DNA of 11,532 nucleotides, from NCBI GenBank assembly GCA_947251855.1, contig CAMXUZ010000033.1:1-11532 (forward strand), written 5' to 3'. Position 1 is the stretch's first letter. Every line of letters begins with the position of its first letter. This stretch comes from an uncultured Ruaniaceae bacterium (lineage in GTDB: Bacteria; Actinomycetota; Actinomycetes; Actinomycetales; Beutenbergiaceae). The notes under the pieces were generated by a model. That model was not told where the DNA came from and ran no database searches. It was given only the letters and a program-made list of their open reading frames with translations. Made by a program: the position numbers and the translations under genes. Positions 6,197-11,532 of the stretch are shown one piece after another.

Positions 6197-6450
6197 AACC
6201 CCGGTACCTGATCGTCCGCACCTCCTCGGAGAGCTCTGCCTCACTGCGCAGAACGTAGAACTCATCATCTTCTGGGTCATGCAGAACCACGCAGGAAAAT
6301 GAGGTGCTCGACCTCGGCGTCCGGGCTCCGGTGCGAGGGGCGCAGGTGCTCGGGCACGTCGTGGTATCCCAAGTCCTGCTTCCACCAGTTCACCTGCTCA
6401 AACGCATTCGCGCACTCGATGCTGGTATGCGAGATGAATGCCGCTGTATT
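6168..6450 (-). pseudogene. Remnant of a VOC/glyoxalase-like gene
   Basis: Minus-strand translation from about 6450 gives I-S-H-T-S-I-E-C-A-N-A-F-E-Q-V-N-W-W-K-Q (6435-6376), then L-G-Y-H-D-V-P-E, which resembles the start of VOC-superfamily proteins. It runs directly into H-L-R-P-S-H-R-S-P-D-A-E-V-E-H-L-I-F-L, normally found about 50 residues later, then stops at 6277. In another frame, from 6290, V-V-L-H-D-P-E-D-D-E-F-Y-V-L-R-S-E-A-E-L (counterpart of the family's D-P-E-G-N-E-F) continues to a stop at 6168-6170. There is no start codon in frame at the expected N-terminus. The middle of the domain is deleted and the tail is frameshifted, so this is a decayed gene. It overlaps the last 29 bases of the RibD-C gene. 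Family assignment is by motif memory. Confidence 0.7.
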
Positions 6451-6504
6451 CTGGTGCGGTGCGCATTCGGGCGCAATGGCCGTTATCGTGAAGGGGCGAG
6501 GAAG

Positions 6505-6993
6505 GTGGATCCTCATCGGTTCCGCGGGCCGGTGTGGCTCTTTATCACCTGGGTCGTGCATGACATCGAGGAAGCGGTTGCCTTCCCTGACACCTGCGAA
6601 TATCTCGCCCGCCGAACGGGAATGGGTGTTCTTCGGATGACGGCGCGGCAATCGTGGACGGCGGTGGGGCTCATGGGAGTCCTCATCGGGCTCGCATGTA
6701 TGCGCGGGGCGGCTACCGGGGGAACATCCCGGCTCTACCGAGCGGTCCTCGCCGGCCTTGACGCACACGTCGCTACGCACGTGGGGGCCTCGGCGATGAC
6801 TCGCCGCTACACCGCCGGCGTGGCCACGGCGGCAGCAGTGATGCTTCCCGGGACCCGCGCCGCGAGCCGAGAACTCACCCGTCTCGGCATTCCGCTCACG
6901 TGGAACGACTATGTGTTGGGCGCCGCTGTGCTTCTGCCTGCGGCTTTCCTTTGTCACGCGCTCGTGCGCGTATCGAAGTGTGGACGTTCGTGA
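6505..6993 (+). CDS. HXXEE domain membrane protein
   Basis: Starting at GTG 6505 gives 162 residues, the usual size for this family. An AAGGGG motif lies eight bases upstream. The defining motif H-D-I-E-E is at residues 19-23, at the end of the first hydrophobic helix. Further hydrophobic segments lie at about 58-70, 106-120 and 139-158, with a second conserved-looking H-V-G-A-S-A-M-T-R-R-Y-T-A-G-V. HXXEE proteins are small predicted membrane proteins of unknown function; the paired acidic and His residues suggest a metal or catalytic site (inference). An upstream in-frame ATG at 6304 would add 67 residues that lie opposite the VOC remnant and do not look like protein. A BHMT-like gene follows after 96 bases. 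Confidence 0.75.
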   Translation: MDPHRFRGPVWLFITWVVHDIEEAVAFPDTCEYLARRTGMGVLRMTARQSWTAVGLMGVLIGLACMRGAATGGTSRLYRAVLAGLDAHVATHVGASAMTRRYTAGVATAAAVMLPGTRAASRELTRLGIPLTWNDYVLGAAVLLPAAFLCHALVRVSKCGRS

Positions 6994-7077
6994 GGGCTCC
7001 GGAAGTGGCTGCGGGTGAGCCAGTAGATTCAGCATCGTTCACCGGTGTAACTTCGCTGCCCGCCGCCAGAAATGTTC

Positions 7078-7082
7078 AGGAG
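7078..7082 (+). promoter_or_regulatory. Ribosome binding site setting the methyltransferase start
   Basis: AGGAG lies seven bases before ATG 7090. This favours 7090 over the in-frame ATG at 7072, which has no such site. Upstream, CACCGGTG (7040-7047) is a short palindrome of unknown use. I see no SAM riboswitch-like structure in 6994-7077. Confidence 0.75.
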
Positions 7083-7089
7083 TATCTTC

Positions 7090-8139
7090 ATGACCACCCA
7101 ACTAACGTTCGTCGAACGTCTTGACCAAGGCCCCGTGATTTGCGCAGAAGGGTTCCTCTTCGAACTCGAAAAGCGCGGGTATCTCACTGCCGGAGAGTTC
7201 GTCCCCGAGGTCGCCCTGGAATTCCCCGACGCGCTCGAAGCGCTCCACGTGGACTTCCAGCGCGCAGGTTCCGACATCGTCGAGGCCTTCACCTACAACG
7301 GCCACCGGGAGAAGATGCGGGTGATCGGCAAAGAGGATCTCCTCGAGCCCCTCAACCGCGCGGCGCTGCAGATCGCCCGGAAGGTCGCGGATCGGGTCCC
7401 AGGAAACCTCGTTGCCGGAAACATCTCCAACACGAACATCTGGGACCCCGAGGATGAGGCCCCCCAGTCCGAAGTGCGGGGGATGTTCGATGAAATGATC
7501 GGCTGGGCCGTGGATGAGGGTGCCGACATCATCGTCGGCGAAACTTTCTACTACGCCGGCGAGGCCTTCGCAGCGCTCGAGGCAGCGAAAGCGAGCGGAC
7601 TGCCGACCGTGATCACGCTCGCTCCGATGGCGTTCGAAGAGATGGCTGACGGGCTGAGCATCGTGGAAACCGCGAAACGCCTCGAACAGGGCGGCGCGGA
7701 CGTCGTGGGGATGAACTGCTTCCGCGGCCCCGACACCCTCCTGCCGTGGGTGAAGCAGATCCGAGAGGCCGTCTCATGCCACGTCGGGGCGCTACCGATC
7801 CCTTACCGGACGACGCCGGAAGAGCCGACGTTCTTCAACCTCACCGACCGTGGAGCCACCGTTGCGTCCCCGCACGGCCGCGCCTTCCCCACCGCGCTCG
7901 ACCCGCTGTACGCGAACCGGTACGAGATCGGCGCGTTCGCGAAGGAAGCCTACGAGCTCGGGGTCAACTACCTCGGCGTGTGTTGTGGCGCGACCCCGAT
8001 GCACATTCGCGAAGTGGCCGAAGCGGTTGGCCTCGTCACCGATGCGAGCCGCTTCTCCGAGCGGATGGAGAACCACTTCATGTACGGCAGCAACGAGCGG
8101 CTTCCTGAACACATCGTTGCGCTGGGAGATCAGGCCTGA
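7090..8139 (+). CDS. Betaine-homocysteine S-methyltransferase-like protein
   Basis: This is a 349-residue, zinc-dependent methyltransferase of the homocysteine S-methyltransferase (BHMT) family. The enzyme class moves a methyl group from a donor such as glycine betaine to the thiol of homocysteine, giving methionine, in the cytosol. The zinc-binding cysteines are present: Cys210 in G-M-N-C and Cys298/Cys299 in Y-L-G-V-C-C-G-A-T-P. Their positions nearly match Cys217, Cys299 and Cys300 of human BHMT. The N-terminal E-G-F-L-F-E-L-E-K-R-G-Y-L-T-A-G also follows BHMT closely, and A-D-I-I-V-G-E-T-F is the usual central strand. The first Gly of the C-terminal G-G-C-C motif is kept and the second is Val. 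The methyl donor could be betaine or a sulfonium compound. No betaine transporter or dehydrogenase is in the window. Confidence 0.85.
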   Translation: MTTQLTFVERLDQGPVICAEGFLFELEKRGYLTAGEFVPEVALEFPDALEALHVDFQRAGSDIVEAFTYNGHREKMRVIGKEDLLEPLNRAALQIARKVADRVPGNLVAGNISNTNIWDPEDEAPQSEVRGMFDEMIGWAVDEGADIIVGETFYYAGEAFAALEAAKASGLPTVITLAPMAFEEMADGLSIVETAKRLEQGGADVVGMNCFRGPDTLLPWVKQIREAVSCHVGALPIPYRTTPEEPTFFNLTDRGATVASPHGRAFPTALDPLYANRYEIGAFAKEAYELGVNYLGVCCGATPMHIREVAEAVGLVTDASRFSERMENHFMYGSNERLPEHIVALGDQA

Positions 8140-8216
8140 GGGTGCGAAAAATTCTCTAGGGCCAGCGCTCGGCCGAGCTGTAGGGTGGGATGAGATCCCA
8201 ACGCGAAGGGGCGCGG

Positions 8217-9236
8217 ATGACGGAGGCTTCCAACAAGCAGCACAGCGCACCGAATGAGCGAGCAGCACGGCGCCGGGGCTCCCGGCGGCTGAAGATCGGG
8301 GCGGCCCTCGTCGCCCTCGCGGTCGGTGTGGGCGTGTTCGCTCTCCGCTCCCCTTCGCCCGTCGGGCATTGGGACGACGCCGAGGGGCAGGACCGGTTCC
8401 TTGCCGCCTACGACAGGGCCTTCGCTGACCTGCCGGAGCCCGCCGAGACCTTCGACCTGCGCACGCGGTACGGGACGGTGCGGGTCTACCGGTTCGCGGG
8501 AACGAGGGACGGGGCTGAACCGTTGCTGTTGCTTCCAGGCAGGTCCTCAGCCACCCCCGTGTGGGCGGATAACCTTCCATCCCTGTTGGAGATCGGCGAC
8601 GTATATACCGTGGACCTGCTCGGCGAGCCGGGCATGAGCATCCAAGAACGGCCGATCACCAGCGACGCCGACCAGGCCGCGTGGCTAGAAGAAACACTGG
8701 CAGCGCTCCCCGAGGAGGCCTTTCACGTCGTCGGGCTCTCGATCGGGGGCTGGAGCGCGGTGAACCTGGCCTTGCGCGAATCCGCCCACGTCGCCAGTTT
8801 GATAGTGATCGACCCCGTGTTTGTGTTCGACGACTTGCCGCTCGGCACGATCCTGCGTTCCCTGCCTGCTTCGCTTCCTTGGCTCCCGAAGTCCTGGCGA
8901 GACAGTTTCAACTCCTACACGGCGGGCGGCGCACCGGTTGAAGAGGAGCCAGTCGCCGAGATGATCGAGGCCGGAATGCAACACTATTCCCTCAGGCTTC
9001 CGGGCCCCACGAGGGTCAGCGAAGAAGACCTCCACGAGCTTGAGATGCCCGTGCTTGCGTTCATTGCCGGGAAGTCCGTCATGCACGATCCGCTCGTTGC
9101 GGTCGAGACCGCGAAACGGGCACTGCCCGAGGGTGCTGTTCGGGTATATCCCCACGCCTCCCACGCGATCAACGGCGAGTTCCCCGAGCGACTCGCTCGC
9201 GATATCGCCGCCTTCGTCGAGGGCAAGGGAAGGTAG
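8217..9236 (+). CDS. Membrane-anchored alpha/beta hydrolase
   Basis: This is a 339-residue protein with a basic N-terminus (R-R-R-G-S-R-R) followed by one hydrophobic helix at about 27-43, so the catalytic domain is probably outside the membrane. The alpha/beta hydrolase triad is visible: nucleophile Ser175 in G-L-S-I-G-G, Asp291 in V-M-H-D-P and His316 in H-A-S-H-A-I. An oxyanion-type L-L-L-L-P-G-R lies at 103-109. Esterase, lipase or peptidase activity cannot be told apart. ATG 8217 is chosen because AAGGGG lies five bases upstream; ATG 8190 would add nine residues without a ribosome site. It follows the methyltransferase gene after 77 bases, which contain a 12-bp palindrome (8167-8178) and a hairpin TGGGAT-GAG-ATCCCA (8186-8200). 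Its stop lies two bases from that of the convergent gntR. Confidence 0.82.
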   Translation: MTEASNKQHSAPNERAARRRGSRRLKIGAALVALAVGVGVFALRSPSPVGHWDDAEGQDRFLAAYDRAFADLPEPAETFDLRTRYGTVRVYRFAGTRDGAEPLLLLPGRSSATPVWADNLPSLLEIGDVYTVDLLGEPGMSIQERPITSDADQAAWLEETLAALPEEAFHVVGLSIGGWSAVNLALRESAHVASLIVIDPVFVFDDLPLGTILRSLPASLPWLPKSWRDSFNSYTAGGAPVEEEPVAEMIEAGMQHYSLRLPGPTRVSEEDLHELEMPVLAFIAGKSVMHDPLVAVETAKRALPEGAVRVYPHASHAINGEFPERLARDIAAFVEGKGR

Positions 9237-9238
9237 GC

Positions 9239-10018
9239 CTATTCCCCCGTGCGTTCATCGGCAGCGATTCGGGCGGCGTCGATCCGTTCCTGGTCGAGGG
9301 CGGAGCGCCGCAGCGGGGGGATGATCTCCTCGTCGGGGGTGAGGATCACGAGGTCATTGTCCATGTGGTCGGCCATCGCGTGGACCGCGTCGATGAAGTC
9401 CCCTCGGCGAACGGCATCGGCGATGCGCTCGTGTTCGCTCTGCATCGTGGCGGCGTCACCGGCGTGGGTGAGCCGCGCCTGATTCTCCGGGGTCATGAGC
9501 CGCTCATTGATGCCGGCATACAGGGACGCGAGCAGGCGGTTCTTCGCCGCGTCGAAGAGGAGTTGGTGAAACCGGGAGGCGAGTTCATCAGAGGTGGGCG
9601 CAGAGCCGTGTGCGGGGCAGTGCGCGCCTTGCAGCTGCGTATCGATCGCGGCTTCGAGGGCTGACACGTCTTCTGCGCTCCGGTGCAGAGCAGCCTGTTG
9701 GGCCGCCTCGATCTCCAGAGCTCGGCGGTAACTCAACAGTTCTTCCAGCGTGTAAGCAGTGAGGAACTCCGAGAGCACCGCGCTCGTGGGAGCGCTGGAA
9801 CGTACGAAGGTTCCCCTACCGGGGAGGGCCTCGAGCATTCCGATACTCGCCAGCGAGCGGACGGCTTCGCGGATCGTGGATCGGCCGACTCCGAGCATTT
9901 CCGATAGCTCGGGTTCGATGGGGATCCGGGAGCCAACCTTCCATTCGCCGGTCGTGATCTGGCGGCGCAGATACGCCAATGTGCTCCGGGCGCGCTCGGT
10001 TCCACTGGCTGTTGACAT
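9239..10018 (-). CDS. GntR family regulator, FadR/FCD subfamily
   Basis: This 259-residue regulator has an N-terminal winged helix at about residues 9-72 (I-P-I-E-P-E-L-S-E-M-L-G-V-G-R-S-T-I-R-E-A-V-R-S-L and the G-R-G-T-F-V wing). An all-helical FCD effector domain follows, with the three His usually involved in metal binding: F-H-Q-L-L-F, S-E-H-E-R-I and A-D-H-M-D-N. FCD regulators respond to small organic acids or fatty acyl compounds; the ligand here is unknown. It lies 46 bases after the substrate-binding lipoprotein gene on the same strand but has its own strong promoter. It could repress itself and a neighbouring gene such as the importer or the convergent hydrolase. It is one of the most confident family calls in the window. 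Confidence 0.9.
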   Translation of the reverse strand: MSTASGTERARSTLAYLRRQITTGEWKVGSRIPIEPELSEMLGVGRSTIREAVRSLASIGMLEALPGRGTFVRSSAPTSAVLSEFLTAYTLEELLSYRRALEIEAAQQAALHRSAEDVSALEAAIDTQLQGAHCPAHGSAPTSDELASRFHQLLFDAAKNRLLASLYAGINERLMTPENQARLTHAGDAATMQSEHERIADAVRRGDFIDAVHAMADHMDNDLVILTPDEEIIPPLRRSALDQERIDAARIAADERTGE

Positions 10019-10024
10019 CCTCCC

Positions 10025-10055
10025 ATTATACGGAGATGCCGTGACACCGCGTCAG
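10025..10055 (-). promoter_or_regulatory. Promoter of gntR, likely leaderless
   Basis: On the minus strand a perfect TATAAT (10025-10030) lies six bases from ATG 10018, so transcription should start at or beside the start codon. The -35 is poor: CTGACG (10050-10055) at 19 bases spacing is the best match. The intervening GGGAGG resembles a Shine-Dalgarno but would not be transcribed if initiation is at the usual distance. A TGAC-N5-GTCA repeat (10042-10054) overlaps the -35, and a palindrome GAACGTTC (10055-10062) lies just upstream; either could be an operator. Confidence 0.6.
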
Positions 10056-10064
10056 AACGTTCAC

Positions 10065-11063
10065 TCACCCGGCGGGCGTGACCTCCTCGCCGAGCCAAGC
10101 CGCCAGTTCGTCGCGGCCCTCGATCGTCGCGGTGAAGCCCAGCGCCTGGAGCTTGCGCCCCTCCATGAGCAACACCCGCTCCTCAGAAACGGCGGGCAGG
10201 GCGGCTACCGCATCGTTCTCCAGCAGCGGCGCGAAGATCCGATCGCCGGAGCCATTCATATCCACGAGCAAGATCGCGTCCGGTTCGGCGGCGATGACCT
10301 GCTCCGCCGAGATCGGCCCGCTGCGCTCAAAGCCGAGGCTCGCCCCGGCGTCCTCGGCGCCCGCCAGGTGGAGAAGCTCGAGCGGGAACGCCTCCCCGGC
10401 GACGACGAACGGCTGGCCGGCCTGGTTGCTGAGCGCGAGCACCTTCGGTCGATCCGCTTCAGGGACGTCCTCCTCCACCAGCCCGTCGGTGAGAGAAGTC
10501 GTGAGATCCTCGGCCGCGTCTTCTAACCCGAGTGCCTCGCCGACGAGGGCGATGTTCGAGGTGGTGTCCTCCAGGTTCGCCCAGTGGTTGGGAAGGGTAA
10601 GCACGGGAATGCCTGCGCCTTCGAGCACCTTCGCCACACCCTCTTCGAGCCCCCGGCGGGTGCTGAGCAGCACGAGATCGGGATCCGCGGCGATCACCGC
10701 TTCTGCGTCGACACTGCCCTCGGTGGGAGCATGATTCTCAACGTTAGCCATCTCTTCGGCGTGGCTGGAGATGACCGGGTTGGCGAGCGATTCCTGCACG
10801 AGGACCAATCGGTCGGCGGCGCCCAGGCTCGCGACGAGTTCGCCCGTTTCGTATGTCAACGCGGCGATCCGGGTGGGCTCGGCCTCGAGGGTCACGGTCG
10901 TTGCCGCCTCGCCCGGCCCGCCCGGGATTTCCAGTGTGCGGGGGAAGGAGGCTTCTTCAGCGGCCGTCGTCTGCGTCTCTGGCGGCGCATCGTCGCTGGG
11001 GGCAGTAGAACAGCCGGCGAGCAGGAGCGCGGCGGCAGAAAAGCAGAGCAGGCGGAGGCGCAT
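10065..11063 (-). CDS. ABC transporter substrate-binding lipoprotein (iron/heme/cobalamin type)
   Basis: This is a 332-residue exported lipoprotein. A short signal peptide with basic residues and a hydrophobic core ends in a lipobox, L-L-A-G-Cys18, followed by a Ser/Thr/Glu-rich linker. The mature part has the periplasmic-binding fold of the FecB/BtuF/HmuT class: R-I-A-A-L-T-Y-E-T-G-E-L, V-D-A-E-A-V-I-A-A-D-P-D-L-V-L-L, and in the second lobe I-S-A-E-Q-V-I-A-A-E-P-D-A-I-L-L-V-D. This class captures iron-siderophores, heme or vitamin B12 for import, and the substrate cannot be told from sequence alone. It starts 16 bases after the ATPase gene, with AAAGG five bases before the ATG, so both belong to one operon whose permease should lie to the right of the window. 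Confidence 0.88.
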   Translation of the reverse strand: MRLRLLCFSAAALLLAGCSTAPSDDAPPETQTTAAEEASFPRTLEIPGGPGEAATTVTLEAEPTRIAALTYETGELVASLGAADRLVLVQESLANPVISSHAEEMANVENHAPTEGSVDAEAVIAADPDLVLLSTRRGLEEGVAKVLEGAGIPVLTLPNHWANLEDTTSNIALVGEALGLEDAAEDLTTSLTDGLVEEDVPEADRPKVLALSNQAGQPFVVAGEAFPLELLHLAGAEDAGASLGFERSGPISAEQVIAAEPDAILLVDMNGSGDRIFAPLLENDAVAALPAVSEERVLLMEGRKLQALGFTATIEGRDELAAWLGEEVTPAG

Positions 11064-11079
11064 GTGGACCTTTCGGGTT

Positions 11080-11532
11080 TCAGGAGGCCGCCCGGCGCGG
11101 GCGGGTGAAGGTGGTGGCGGTGGGGCAGGAGACGCGCACGAGGCTGAGGGTGGGGGAGCCGCTCGGGGAGTCGAACACCTCGGCGGTGACCCCGTAGACC
11201 TGCCGGATGAGGCCGGTGGTCAGCACATCGGTGGGCGTGCCGAACGTCGCCGCGCCGCCGGCGATCACGGCGACGCGATCGGCCCAGCGCAGCGCTTGGG
11301 TGAGGTCGTGGATGGTGACGACGACGATGTGGCCCGCGCTCGCGCGCTCCTTGAGTGCATGCAACACGGTGAGCTGGTGGCTCAGGTCGAGCGCCGACGT
11401 CGGCTCGTCCAGGAGCATGATGGGGGCGTCCTGGGCGAGGCAGCGGGCGACTTGGACGAGCTGCCGCTCGCCTCCCGAGAGGCGGGCGTAGCTGCGCTCG
11501 GCGAGGTGGGCGACGCCGAGGCGGTCCAATGC
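11080..11532 (-). CDS. ABC transporter ATPase, FecE/HmuV-like (partial, N-terminus outside window)
   Basis: The frame is open to the right edge, so the Walker A part lies outside the window. The visible 150 residues hold the signature L-S-G-G-E-R-Q, Walker B I-M-L-L-D-E-P-T-S-A-L-D, the D-loop and the switch histidine in V-T-I-H-D-L. The tail (Q-V-Y-G-V-T-A-E-V) is typical of iron-chelate/heme/cobalamin importer ATPases. It would power uptake together with the lipoprotein encoded 16 bases downstream and an unseen membrane permease. The first in-window codon that could start (TTG at 11529) is not the real start, since the conserved domain is already under way there. Confidence 0.9.
   Translation of the reverse strand, partial: ALDRLGVAHLAERSYARLSGGERQLVQVARCLAQDAPIMLLDEPTSALDLSHQLTVLHALKERASAGHIVVVTIHDLTQALRWADRVAVIAGGAATFGTPTDVLTTGLIRQVYGVTAEVFDSPSGSPTLSLVRVSCPTATTFTRPRRAAS

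Noticed and set aside
6277..7035. 252-codon open frame on the minus strand
   Set aside because: Most of it is antisense to the HXXEE gene. Only its last 52 codons look like protein, and those belong to the VOC remnant.
8167..8178. 12-bp palindrome GCTCGGCCGAGC after the methyltransferase gene
   Set aside because: It is exact but GC-rich, has no loop or T-tract for a terminator and no promoter nearby, so I could not give it a function.
7792..8580. 262-codon open frame on the minus strand
   Set aside because: It is antisense to the methyltransferase and hydrolase genes, is Arg/Pro/Gly-rich and has no recognisable motif.

Overview
The window is high-GC DNA with actinobacterial gene families and signals: an ECF sigma factor with a C-terminal SnoaL-like domain, HXXEE and DUF998 membrane proteins, FadR-type GntR and TetR regulators, and promoters placed so close to the start codon that leaderless mRNAs are likely. 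I cannot name a genus. No rRNA or tRNA gene, insertion sequence, integrase, CRISPR array or phage gene is visible. The first 1 kb looks less GC-rich than the rest.

Layout. (1) Positions 1-1032: a DUF998 membrane protein (minus strand, cut by the left edge, with no stop in the window) is divergent from a TetR regulator. A perfect 18-bp inverted repeat contains both start codons. (2) Positions 1207-3606, minus strand: an operon-like run of a possible 26-residue leader peptide, a ferritin-like protein that has lost most metal ligands, a second ferritin-like protein with a complete diiron ligand set, and a MarR regulator. A second TetR gene (3682-4284) is divergent from this run and shares its control region. 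(3) Positions 4624-6196: the ECF sigma factor and a RibD-C/dihydrofolate-reductase-like protein, probably co-transcribed. (4) Positions 6168-6450, minus strand: remains of a VOC/glyoxalase-like gene. (5) Positions 6505-9236, plus strand: an HXXEE membrane protein, a betaine-homocysteine methyltransferase-like enzyme and a membrane-anchored alpha/beta hydrolase. (6) Positions 9239-11532, minus strand: the end of an iron/heme/cobalamin-type ABC importer (ATPase cut by the right edge, then a substrate-binding lipoprotein) and a FadR-type GntR regulator.

How the parts may work together. Four one-component regulators (two TetR, one MarR, one GntR) and one sigma factor sit beside small sets of enzymes or membrane proteins, so this looks like accessory metabolism and stress response, each block with its own local switch. 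The least ordinary block is the 1.2-3.6 kb operon, where a likely diiron oxygenase or desaturase is translationally coupled to a degenerate paralogue and flanked by two regulators. That is my best candidate for an undescribed system; its substrate is unknown. The other blocks belong to recognisable families.
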